From: an uncultured Alphaproteobacteria bacterium
Lineage (GTDB): Bacteria; Pseudomonadota; Alphaproteobacteria; Micavibrionales; Micavibrionaceae
Assembly (NCBI GenBank): GCA_946481105.1
Contig: CAMLMM010000061.1
Coordinates: 1 to 12,869, forward strand
DNA length: 12,869 nt
Reading direction: 5' to 3'
Under the pieces are notes generated by a model. The model was not told the origin of the DNA. It did no database searches and saw nothing but the letters and a program-made list of their open reading frames with translations. Positions 6,799 to 12,869 of this stretch are shown here, piece by piece (position 1 is the first letter of the stretch; the number at the start of each line of letters is the position of its first letter). Made by a program: the position numbers and the translations under genes.

Positions 6799-6810
6799 TA
6801 CATTTAGCAT
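6763..6810 (-). CDS. possible 15-residue leader peptide ORF
   Basis: An ATG at 6810 opens a 15-codon frame (MLNVFRPYPVNEGAA) whose TGA stop lies within the descending arm of the terminator-like hairpin. A ribosome translating it would cover the hairpin, as in attenuation leaders. The only candidate ribosome-binding site, AAGGA, is about 14 nt upstream, which is too far for a strong site. The peptide has no run of one amino acid, so a classic amino-acid-sensing leader is not supported. This is a hypothesis from position alone. Confidence 0.2.
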   Translation of the reverse strand: MLNVFRPYPVNEGAA

Positions 6811-6943
6811 TGTTAGACGTATTTTCCTTCAAGAAAATCGGGGTCTGAACTGCATTAAGTGACTACAAAATTAAGATAACCCAGATCACCCTGCGGGGCG
6901 CTTCCCTCAACCTCAATTTTTTGCAATGTTGGGATAGGGGCAT

Positions 6944-6967
6944 GAAAAAAGGGGCTGTGAGGCCCCT
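6944..6967 (-). terminator. intrinsic terminator after the hydrolase-like lipoprotein gene
   Basis: On the minus strand, AGGGGC and GCCCCT form a 6-bp GC-rich stem with a 6-nt loop, followed by a run of six Ts (6950-6945 on the plus strand are As). It lies 25 nt after the lipoprotein stop codon. Confidence 0.85.
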
Positions 6968-6992
6968 GATTTCATATAAGCTATTGAAAATA

Positions 6993-7919
6993 TTAATTTT
7001 TCTTTTTGGTTTTGTATTTGTCGCCATCCAGCGGCGTCGGATCAAACGGAACCGGGACCGGTTCGGCAGGCTGGGCGCAGTCCATCGGCATGGCTTTCAG
7101 GACTTTCCATTGTTCGACCCAGCCATCGGCGTGGTCGGCGTTATCGGCCATTGAGACGTTCAGGCAGCGGCCATTGCCCACGCTTTGGGCGAAGTTGTTA
7201 TAGACAATCGGCGGGGTAACCACATCGAGTTTACCCAAAAAGTGACGCTGCGGGATGTTTGCGATACCAGCGGAGAAGTCCAGCGGGTTCAGCGATGCCC
7301 CATCGGTAAATGGTACGCCGTTGACCTGCGCGGTGATTTTCGGGTCAAGATTACCCGCAACGGTGCGCAGGGATAAGATATCCGAACGCTGGCTGGCAAG
7401 GATAACCGCGAGGGCAGCGCCGCCGTCATAACCGACCAGATGGAAGGACGGGATATTGTACCAGGCTTTGATATTATTCAGCGCGGCATTATAGCTTTCA
7501 ATTACTTCCGGTGAATAACGCTTGGCGTTGTAGTATTCGGACGGGCAGCCTTTGCCATCTTTCCAATGCGGGAAATACTGGCATGGCTGCGGCAGCCAGA
7601 TGACGTTTGCATCACCATCCTGGGCGGCAAGGCGCAGGGCGACCGGATTTTCCGGGGTTGGGCTGCTGGCTGGCTTCATGCCGGGCGCGCCATCACCTTC
7701 AAGGTAAATAGTAGTCGGCTCACCGCGCTTATAAACGCGTTCCTGAACTTTGAAAACAAAGGGGTCTGTTTTAATATCACGCGGCAGCATGAAAACCGGC
7801 ATGGCGGTGCGTTTAACAACATCATCGCGCAGAACACTCACGTCTGCCTGCGGCGAACAGCCAGCAGTCAGCAAGGAAGCGGAAAGGCACAGAGCAAGAA
7901 TATTCGGAAAGCGTGACAT
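6993..7919 (-). CDS. alpha/beta-hydrolase-fold lipoprotein with Asp in the nucleophile position
   Basis: The 308-residue product begins with a lipoprotein signal peptide: a hydrophobic stretch at about 7-19 and lipobox LTAGC, with lipidated C21. The mature protein shows an alpha/beta-hydrolase fold. YLEGDGAPG (72-80) is the likely oxyanion-hole strand, HLVGYDGGAALAVILAS (160-176) is the nucleophile elbow, and FLGKLDVVTPP holds D232. NADHADGW holds H263 as the likely catalytic His. In the elbow the expected G-x-S-x-G reads GYDGG, so D165 replaces the serine (codon GAC). The C-terminus is Pro-rich, then Lys-rich. The start has AAGGGG 7 nt upstream. It is probably the last gene of an operon with erpA and the exonuclease gene, 61 bp away and closed by a terminator. 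The substrate is unknown; it could be an Asp-nucleophile hydrolase or a non-catalytic relative. Confidence 0.85.
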   Translation of the reverse strand: MSRFPNILALCLSASLLTAGCSPQADVSVLRDDVVKRTAMPVFMLPRDIKTDPFVFKVQERVYKRGEPTTIYLEGDGAPGMKPASSPTPENPVALRLAAQDGDANVIWLPQPCQYFPHWKDGKGCPSEYYNAKRYSPEVIESYNAALNNIKAWYNIPSFHLVGYDGGAALAVILASQRSDILSLRTVAGNLDPKITAQVNGVPFTDGASLNPLDFSAGIANIPQRHFLGKLDVVTPPIVYNNFAQSVGNGRCLNVSMADNADHADGWVEQWKVLKAMPMDCAQPAEPVPVPFDPTPLDGDKYKTKKKN

Positions 7920-7980
7920 GAGAGAACCCCTTTAGAACGTCTGCGAGTCTACCATGGGAAGCGTGCCACTAAAAGCCGGA

Positions 7981-8748
7981 TTATCCAGATTGTGTAGCTA
8001 ATTCAATGAGAATGGGGGTGTGGTCGGAGGCTTTGTCCCATCCGCGCGGGTCTTTGTCGATGCGGCAGGACTGGAGGCGGTCCGTTAGCTCGGGGGACAG
8101 CAGAAAATGGTCGATGCGGATACCGTTATTCCGCTGCCATGATCCGGCCTGGTAATCCCAGAATGTATAGGTTTCCGCGTCCCGGTTATAGACGCGGAGA
8201 GCATCGGTCAGGCCCAGATTAATCAATTTGCGGAACTGGCGGACCGTTTTTGGGTGAAAAAGCGCATCGCCGCGCCATAATTCGGGGTTAAAACAGTCAA
8301 TATCCTCGGGAATAACGTTAAAATCGCCACCAATCAGGAAAGGAACGCCATTTTCGCGGAGATGTTTCACGTGGGCATACAACCGTTCCATCCAGGCCAG
8401 TTTATAGTCGTATTTCTCGGTTCCCATGGGGTTGCCGTTAGGCAGGTAGATATTAATCAGCCGCAGGCCGTTCCAATCGACTTCCAGAAAACGGGCCTGT
8501 TCATCATTGTCATCACCCGGCAGGCGGGTATTTATGATGTCCAGTTTGCTGTCACTGAGGATTGCCACACCGTTATAGGCTTTCTGGCCCACGTAATGGC
8601 TCAGATAATCATTTGATACATCGGGTAAAGTTTCGCCTTTAAGTTCCTGCAGGAACACGATATTCGGCTTTTGCAATTGCAGCCATTTCTGGAGGTGGTC
8701 GAGCCGGGCTTTCACCGAATTGACGTTCCAGGAGGCGATTCTATGCAT
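7981..8748 (-). CDS. xth: exodeoxyribonuclease III / AP endonuclease (ExoIII family)
   Basis: The enzyme cuts DNA at abasic sites and trims 3' blocking groups, working in base excision repair in the cytoplasm. The 255 residues match the family's usual length. Catalytic residues are visible in order: N8 in SWNVNS, metal ligand E35 in FLQELKG, Y101 in NIYLPNG, D142 and N144 in GGDFNV, D213 in RIDHFLLS, and the D242-H243 pair in KASDHTPI. The ATG at 8748 has AAGG 9 nt upstream. It starts 11 nt after the erpA stop, so the two are almost certainly cotranscribed. The erpA-xth neighbourhood is common in alphaproteobacteria. Confidence 0.95.
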   Translation of the reverse strand: MHRIASWNVNSVKARLDHLQKWLQLQKPNIVFLQELKGETLPDVSNDYLSHYVGQKAYNGVAILSDSKLDIINTRLPGDDNDEQARFLEVDWNGLRLINIYLPNGNPMGTEKYDYKLAWMERLYAHVKHLRENGVPFLIGGDFNVIPEDIDCFNPELWRGDALFHPKTVRQFRKLINLGLTDALRVYNRDAETYTFWDYQAGSWQRNNGIRIDHFLLSPELTDRLQSCRIDKDPRGWDKASDHTPILIELATQSG

Positions 8749-8759
8749 GGGAAAATACC

Positions 8760-9077
8760 TTAAACGGCGAAGGATTCGCCACAGCCGCAGCCGGATGTCG
8801 CGTTCGGATTTTTAATCTTGAAGTTTTCACCCATCATGGTGACTTCATAGTCCAATATTGCCCCTTGAAGCAGGGGGGCAGAATCAGGGTCGATGACGAC
8901 TACATCATCCAAAATATTATCATTTTCAGATACTTGTGTATCAAAACTAAGATCATATTTGAAGCCAGAGCACCCGCCACCGGACACGGCAATTCGCAAA
9001 TAAAGGTCGTTATCGCCCTTTTTGGCGCGGATTTCTTCGATACGGTTATAGGCGGTCGGCGTGACGATGATGCTCAT
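8760..9077 (-). CDS. erpA: A-type iron-sulfur carrier, probably ErpA
   Basis: This small cytoplasmic protein receives Fe-S clusters and passes them to target enzymes. The 105 residues carry the three conserved cysteines: C36 in SGGGCSGFKY, and C97 and C99 in SGCGCGESF, the C-x60-C-x-C spacing of HesB/IscA/ErpA proteins. The ending NPNAT-SGCGCG-ESF is closer to ErpA than to IscA, which favours that name. I chose the ATG at 9077, since the TTG at 9104 would add nine atypical residues; a GGA lies 4-6 nt before the ATG. The gene heads the probable operon with the exonuclease III gene. No isc or suf genes lie nearby and no clear IscR site was seen. Cluster donation to UvrC is possible in principle but is not shown by anything here. 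Confidence 0.92.
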   Translation of the reverse strand: MSIIVTPTAYNRIEEIRAKKGDNDLYLRIAVSGGGCSGFKYDLSFDTQVSENDNILDDVVVIDPDSAPLLQGAILDYEVTMMGENFKIKNPNATSGCGCGESFAV

Positions 9078-9170
9078 ATTTCCAATATGGGGTGTTTTCT
9101 GCAAAAAATCCAGTTTTCTTGCTTTTATTCCATGGGTTCTGCTAAAAATAGCGCGGCAGGTGTGTTTTAT

Positions 9171-9431
9171 ATGAAAATAAATATGGGTGCTGCATTTAGC
9201 AGCGTAGCCGATTCAGCAGTTAATACAGGTTTATATATTCTTTATCGCATCGGGGGGCGTATGGAACGCCTGGCTGATCGTTTTGAGATATCTTCTTTAG
9301 GTAAAGTCGGTCGTGCGGTCATGGCAAGAGCAGACTATTTGGATGATCAAGCTCTGGCAGACTCCAAAGCCGGGCCGGAACCTCGGGAGCTACTGATCAA
9401 TCAGGATCGTCTCCCCGATTTTGGGCAATAG
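9171..9431 (+). CDS. hypothetical 86-residue protein
   Basis: This reading frame fills the gap between erpA and the UPF0173 gene. I do not recognise it. The product starts MKINMGAAFSSVADSAV, has a possible short amphipathic or hydrophobic stretch (about residues 18-28), and then becomes charged. It has no signal peptide or known motif. Its last 42 nt overlap the end of the UPF0173 gene, which runs the other way. An AGGTG lies about 12 nt before the ATG. In-frame alternatives are 9132 (13 residues longer, no ribosome-binding site) and 9183. The amino-acid mix looks like a real protein, and no other gene explains the interval, but without homologues this is uncertain. Confidence 0.45.
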   Translation: MKINMGAAFSSVADSAVNTGLYILYRIGGRMERLADRFEISSLGKVGRAVMARADYLDDQALADSKAGPEPRELLINQDRLPDFGQ

Positions 9432-10082
9432 CAGGTTTTTACCCGTTTTGCGGAACGAGGCAATCGCTTCGTCCTTGTTTATCTGTATTGGTGGGAAGGT
9501 GTCGTAGTGTAAACCAACCACCGTATGTGTCCCCACGAATTCGGCGCAGCGCACGGCATCGTGGATACCCATTGTATAGTTATCGCCAATCGGCAGCAGG
9601 GCCACCGCGACCTCATAATCTTCACCAATCAGGCGCATATCATAGGTAAGGGCGGTATCACCGCTGTAATAGAATGACTTACGGCTGCCCTGCGGCGTGA
9701 TGACAAACCCAACCGGGTTGCCGCCGTATGAGCCGTCCGGCATTGATGAGGAGTGCACCGCGTTCACGCACTTCACCGTGCCAAAGTCAAAAGTGAATTG
9801 GCCACCGTGATTCATGTCATGCGTATTGGTCAGGCCCTTTTTTCCAAACCACTCAATGACTTCGAATGGCCCAATCAGCTTGGCTCCCGTACGCTTGGCA
9901 ATGGCTTCAACATCCAGCACATGGTCCAGGTGCCCATGCGATATCAGGATGAAATCAGCCGGGATTGAATCGACATTAACATGTTTTGCCGCCGGATTTC
10001 CGGAAATAAAAGGATCAAATAATATATTCAACCCATTGATTTCCACCGAAAAACTGGAATGACCGAAATATGTGATTTTCAT
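9390..10082 (-). CDS. UPF0173-type metal-dependent hydrolase (metallo-beta-lactamase fold)
   Basis: The 230-residue cytoplasmic protein has the metallo-beta-lactamase fold and matches the UPF0173 family in length and start (MKITYFGHSSF). The metal-binding signature HGHLDH is at 49-54 (H49, H51, D53, H54). Further ligands are likely H110 in NAVHSSSMPDG, D142 in YSGDTAL and H192 in GLHYDTFP. The preceding strand FDPFISGNP is typical of the family. The ATG has AGAGG about 9 nt upstream. It is divergent from the GST gene across 75 bp. Members are annotated as hydrolases, but their physiological substrates are mostly unknown, so no pathway is proposed. Confidence 0.93.
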   Translation of the reverse strand: MKITYFGHSSFSVEINGLNILFDPFISGNPAAKHVNVDSIPADFILISHGHLDHVLDVEAIAKRTGAKLIGPFEVIEWFGKKGLTNTHDMNHGGQFTFDFGTVKCVNAVHSSSMPDGSYGGNPVGFVITPQGSRKSFYYSGDTALTYDMRLIGEDYEVAVALLPIGDNYTMGIHDAVRCAEFVGTHTVVGLHYDTFPPIQINKDEAIASFRKTGKNLLLPKIGETILIDQ

Positions 10083-10157
10083 GGTATGGACCTCTGGATT
10101 TATTCAGGAATAAGATTACGTCACAGATACTAACAACTGACGCAGGAGAAAACCACC

Positions 10158-10778
10158 ATGTATAAACTTTATTATTCACCGGGCGCATGTTCAATGGTTC
10201 AACATGTCATGCTTAATGAAATTGGCGTACCCTATGAAATTGAAAAAGTGGACCTCAGCCAGCCACGCTCAACTTCCTTCCTGAAAATCAATTCACGTGG
10301 GCAAGTGCCTGTCTTATTGGATGGTTCGCATGTTATCCGGGAGGGCGCGGCCATCATCAGCTATCTGGCCGAAAAGCACCCGACCAAACTTCTGCCGCAG
10401 CACGGGCCAGAACATCAGGCCGCCGTTGAATGGATGATGTTCTGTAATTCCACATTGCATCCGACCTATAGCCGTGTCTTCTTTTTGAAAAGACTGGATA
10501 TCGATGCTGCCGCCAAGGAACAGGCGATAAATGCGGCCTGGGCCAAGGTTCAGGATTTGTGGAATGACGTTGAAAACCGTCTATCAGCCAATAAATACCT
10601 GGCCGGGGAACACCTGACCATCGCCGATATCATGATGACCTTGTATTCCAGCTGGGCACAACCGAACCCATTGACCTTTGGGCCGAATACCCAGCGGGTT
10701 TTTGCCGATGTCACCAAGCGCGCGTCATTCCAGAAGGCCAGTGAGGCCGAAGGCGTATCTGCCAAAGCGGCGGCTTAA
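10158..10778 (+). CDS. glutathione S-transferase family protein
   Basis: GSTs conjugate glutathione to electrophiles or use it as a cofactor in detoxification. The 206 residues split into a thioredoxin-like N-domain (about 1-76) and a helical C-domain (about 84-200). The N-terminus YKLYYSPGACSM places C11 where beta-class bacterial GSTs have their catalytic cysteine. GQVPVLLDG (48-56) holds the conserved cis-Pro P51. The glutathione-binding ES motif is altered to REGAAI (61-66). The C-domain contains LAGEHLTIADIMM with the structural Asp D157. The ATG has a strong AGGAG about 8 nt upstream. The gene is followed by its own terminator, so it is a single-gene unit. The natural substrate is unknown. 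Confidence 0.93.
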   Translation: MYKLYYSPGACSMVQHVMLNEIGVPYEIEKVDLSQPRSTSFLKINSRGQVPVLLDGSHVIREGAAIISYLAEKHPTKLLPQHGPEHQAAVEWMMFCNSTLHPTYSRVFFLKRLDIDAAAKEQAINAAWAKVQDLWNDVENRLSANKYLAGEHLTIADIMMTLYSSWAQPNPLTFGPNTQRVFADVTKRASFQKASEAEGVSAKAAA

Positions 10779-10800
10779 TTCAACATAGCTGATCTTTCAA

Positions 10801-10828
10801 AAAAGCAGGCCTGTAAGGGCCTGTTTTT
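10801..10828 (+). terminator. intrinsic terminator after the GST gene
   Basis: CAGGCC (10806-10811) and GGCCTG (10818-10823) form a stem with a 6-nt loop. It is extended by a G-T pair and four A-T pairs formed by the flanking A-run and T-run. It lies 22 nt after the GST stop. Confidence 0.88.
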
Positions 10829-10829
10829 C

Positions 10830-10857
10830 TTGACATAAATTATGGGTATTTGTTAAT
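10830..10857 (+). promoter_or_regulatory. predicted promoter of the 136-residue orphan gene
   Basis: A perfect -35 TTGACA (10830-10835) is followed after 16 nt by GTTAAT (10852-10857, four of six -10 bases). Transcription would start near 10864, leaving about 35 nt before the ATG. The box begins immediately after the GST terminator, so the two genes are separate units. Confidence 0.55.
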
Positions 10858-10898
10858 CCCTTCGGAACTGAAAAACAAAGAAACTTAGAGAGTGTGTC

Positions 10899-11309
10899 AT
10901 GACAAAAAATCGCGGTTTTACCCCATCTATTCTGTTGCCTGATGATAATGTTGAAACTTTGACCGTTAAGCAGGGGCAGGGCCGTATTCTGGAATGGTTA
11001 GGATGCGTAAATATCCGTGACTCTCTACCTTTGACCATGCAGTTTGCGATTGCCGCCGAAAATTCGGTAAGCCGCAATCTGGCGATTGTTGGACCTCATA
11101 AACTAATCCGCGTCTTTGCCGGGAAAGTGTCATGTCAAATCATTGAGGATGACAAGAAGTTACGCGAAGCCTTTGGTATGAAAGAAGGCGAGATGTATAC
11201 AAGTGAATCTCAGCGCGTTTTGACTCCCGATGATTTGTATAAATGCCTGAATAATACACGTATAGCGTGGCAACAGGTTCCAAGCCATATGCGGTTCCAG
11301 ATCGCCTGA
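10899..11309 (+). CDS. hypothetical protein of 136 residues
   Basis: I do not recognise this family. It is a soluble-looking alpha/beta protein with no signal peptide, no membrane segment and no obvious catalytic or metal-binding motif. Alternating hydrophobic stretches such as LTMQFAIAAE (45-54), LAIVGPHKLIRVFAG (61-75) and VSCQIIEDD (77-85) suggest beta-strands, and the C-terminal third looks helical. A small sensory or ligand-binding fold is one guess without support. The ATG has a GAGAG about 8 nt upstream and its own predicted promoter. It ends 45 nt before the CDF exporter on the same strand, so the two could be cotranscribed. Confidence 0.75.
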   Translation: MTKNRGFTPSILLPDDNVETLTVKQGQGRILEWLGCVNIRDSLPLTMQFAIAAENSVSRNLAIVGPHKLIRVFAGKVSCQIIEDDKKLREAFGMKEGEMYTSESQRVLTPDDLYKCLNNTRIAWQQVPSHMRFQIA

Positions 11310-11321
11310 TAAGACAGGGTT

Positions 11322-11345
11322 TGCCGCAGGCATTTAACTGCGGTA
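11322..11345 (+). repeat. stem-loop between the orphan gene and the CDF exporter
   Basis: CCGCAG (11324-11329) and CTGCGG (11338-11343) pair perfectly around an 8-nt loop, with one G-T and one T-A pair extending the stem. It ends 9 nt before the exporter's ATG, where a ribosome-binding site would be expected. It lacks a T-run, so it is not a typical terminator. Confidence 0.45.
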
Positions 11346-11354
11346 TTGTGTGGC

Positions 11355-12266
11355 ATGAGTCATTCCCACAGCCATAATTGCGGTCATCACCATCATCACG
11401 GGCACGGCCATCTGTCGAAAGATGCGCGCCTTACATGGGCCGTTGTACTGAATGTCGGATTGACCTTCGCGCAGATTGTCGGGGGCATTCTATCGGGAAG
11501 CCTCGCGCTGATTGCCGAAGCGGTTCATAATTTTTCGGATGCGGCAACACTACTGATTGCCTTGGCAGCGCAGAAAATCGCCCGGCGCAAGCCGGATGCC
11601 AAGCGGACCTATGGCTACCGCAAGGTTGAAACCCTGTCCGCTTATACGAATTTCCTGTCGCTTATCCTATTGTCACTGTGGCTGGCGGGTGAGGCGATTG
11701 GACGCTTGCTGAATCCGGAGCCAATTGGCGGTCTGACGGTCATTATCATTTCCGGTATCGCCTTTGTCATCAATATGATTACGGTCGGCCTAATGCTGCG
11801 GGATTCAAAGACATCGCAGAATGTCCGGGCCGCGTTTCTGCACAATCTGGCGGATAGTCTTTCATCACTTGGGGTGATTATTGCCGGTTTTATTATCCTG
11901 CAGACAGGGTGGAATTGGATCGACCCGCTGATTACACTTTTTATCTCGGCCTATATTATCTGGCATGCCTGTCATGATATGCCATCTGTCGTGAATATCC
12001 TGATCGATGGGGCACCTGATCACCTCAACCTCGATCATATTATGGCCGAGATGGCCGCTGTGACCGGCGTCGCCAGTATTCACCATCTGCACATACGTCG
12101 CCTGGACGAACAGCGCACGGCTCTGGAATCTCATGTCGTGGTGGATGAGGGGGCTAATTCAGATCAGGTCAGGGACGGGATACGCGGGGTTCTGGCGAAG
12201 TTTCATATTGAGCATTCGTCACTGGAGATCGAAACCAAGGATTGCGGCCTGCCGGACTGCCAGTAA
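11355..12266 (+). CDS. cation diffusion facilitator (zinc-type) exporter
   Basis: This inner-membrane antiporter exports divalent metal, most likely Zn2+, in exchange for protons. The 303 residues contain six membrane segments (roughly 27-47, 50-72, 96-116, 126-147, 165-184, 188-206). The transport site is the H-x3-D pair typical of zinc CDF proteins: H58/D62 (AVHNFSDA) in helix 2 and H163/D167 (FLHNLADS) in helix 5. The cytoplasmic C-domain (about 210-295) has GVASIHHLHIRRLDEQ and ESHVVVDE. The N-terminus is a His-rich metal-binding tail with 10 His in the first 19 residues, plus C9; the tail end has C297 and C302. The ATG at 11355 was chosen over a TTG at 11346, which adds three residues. 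No good ribosome-binding site precedes either, and a stem-loop lies just upstream. No metal-responsive regulator gene is adjacent. Confidence 0.94.
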   Translation: MSHSHSHNCGHHHHHGHGHLSKDARLTWAVVLNVGLTFAQIVGGILSGSLALIAEAVHNFSDAATLLIALAAQKIARRKPDAKRTYGYRKVETLSAYTNFLSLILLSLWLAGEAIGRLLNPEPIGGLTVIIISGIAFVINMITVGLMLRDSKTSQNVRAAFLHNLADSLSSLGVIIAGFIILQTGWNWIDPLITLFISAYIIWHACHDMPSVVNILIDGAPDHLNLDHIMAEMAAVTGVASIHHLHIRRLDEQRTALESHVVVDEGANSDQVRDGIRGVLAKFHIEHSSLEIETKDCGLPDCQ

Positions 12267-12342
12267 TTCCTTGAAATTCCATATTTAATAATTCATTAGA
12301 TATTTTCATATACCATTAGGCAATAATAAAAGGTGGTGTGTG

Positions 12343-12869
12343 ATGTCGTTAAAAGCCAATCCGCGTGATCAGAAAATCCAATCTGTCCTGTATATCATGG
12401 ACAAACCCTTGGGTAAGCATGGCCTGGATGGCATTATCGGCGATGACACGCTCACAGCCATGCGCGGTGCAACGTCCCGTTATGGCGATGCGAGCCGGGC
12501 CGAAATGGAGCAACGCCTTCTGGATAAGCTGAAAGATCCAAAGTTTCGTGAAGCGGCCTTGGAAAAACTAAAGGATATGCCGCAAAACAAGGAAACCATT
12601 GCTGCCACCAAATGGGTTCTGGAGGCCGCAGGTCATCCGACAGCCGGAATGAAAGATCCCGTCACCGGAATGATGACCGGAAAAATGGACAAGGCGACTG
12701 AGTACGCTTTGGCGCATACGCAGGGCGGGAATGTTGATGCGACCGTTGTGGCGTCCGCCGTGGGTCGCGACAATATCGGCACGCGTGACACAATCATGGC
12801 ATCCAAAAGTGGTTCTGACTTCAGCAAGTCATTTGCAAGTGCTATGGAAGGGCGGCAAGTGGCGCAGGC
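12343..12869 (+). CDS. protein with two peptidoglycan-binding-like repeats, 3' end cut by window
   Basis: The frame is open to the window edge, so only the first 175 residues are seen. The ATG has AAGGTGG about 8 nt upstream. Residues 11-40 (IQSVLYIMDKPLGKHG then LDGIIGDDTLTAM) resemble a PG_binding_1 unit, which has the pattern IQ..L......DG.IG..T..A. A second, looser copy is at about 84-124, with TGKMDKATEYAL as its end. Between them is a charged helical segment (50-80) that may form a coiled coil. There is no signal peptide or membrane segment in the visible part, which is unusual for a wall-binding protein. The part after 130 is rich in Ser, Ala and Gly. An enzymatic domain, if present, would lie beyond the edge. 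The repeat call is by eye and may be wrong. Confidence 0.65.
   Translation, partial: MSLKANPRDQKIQSVLYIMDKPLGKHGLDGIIGDDTLTAMRGATSRYGDASRAEMEQRLLDKLKDPKFREAALEKLKDMPQNKETIAATKWVLEAAGHPTAGMKDPVTGMMTGKMDKATEYALAHTQGGNVDATVVASAVGRDNIGTRDTIMASKSGSDFSKSFASAMEGRQVAQ

Noticed and set aside
6743..6832. 30-residue N-terminal extension of the response regulator from a TTG
   Set aside because: It would be translated through the terminator-like hairpin, and receiver domains normally begin with the RILVVEDD strand. The GTG at 6742 has a proper AGGA site.
8865..9131. N-terminal extension of the plus-strand ORF at 9171-9431, antisense to erpA
   Set aside because: Positions 8865-9077 are antisense to the strongly supported erpA gene. 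Only the part from 9132 or 9171 onward could be a gene.

Overview
The window looks like chromosomal DNA from an alphaproteobacterium of moderate GC content. This rests on a bactofilin with an A/P-rich N-terminal tail, an ErpA-type carrier whose C-terminus resembles alphaproteobacterial ErpA, its placement directly in front of an exonuclease III gene, and the general style of the UvrC, GST and CDF proteins. A Micavibrio-like or other low-GC alphaproteobacterial lineage is possible, but I cannot fix the genus by eye. There are no insertion sequences, CRISPR arrays, phage structural genes or rRNA genes. The genes are mostly housekeeping and stress functions, with a few small orphans.

Layout: a tRNA-Leu(TAA) on the minus strand occupies the left edge. 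Next come two minus-strand singletons: a compact MarR-type winged-helix regulator with a good promoter, and a Cys-rich pentapeptide-repeat protein. The second is divergent from uvrC, which is followed on the plus strand by a bactofilin, a strong intrinsic terminator and tRNA-Thr(GGT). A minus-strand two-component pair follows, with the response regulator overlapping the histidine kinase by 14 nt. Its leader carries a terminator-like hairpin and a 15-codon ORF that ends inside the hairpin.

From about 9.1 kb down to 6.94 kb is a likely minus-strand operon: erpA, an exonuclease III gene, then a lipoprotein of the alpha/beta-hydrolase type in which the usual nucleophilic Ser is an Asp. It ends at an intrinsic terminator. 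To the right are a short unrecognised plus-strand ORF, a UPF0173 metallo-hydrolase (minus), a divergent glutathione S-transferase with its own terminator, an unrecognised 136-residue protein, a His-rich zinc-type CDF exporter, and the 5' part of a gene with two peptidoglycan-binding-like repeats cut by the window edge.

How the genes work together: UvrC (nucleotide excision repair) and exonuclease III (base excision repair) are DNA repair enzymes, and UvrC keeps the four cysteines linked to an Fe-S cluster, which is the kind of client that ErpA serves. GST, CDF, the MarR-type regulator and the two-component system fit a generic stress-response neighbourhood. I did not find a clear new multi-gene system. 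The best leads are the attenuator-like leader, the Ser-to-Asp hydrolase, the repeat protein at the right edge and the pentapeptide helix.
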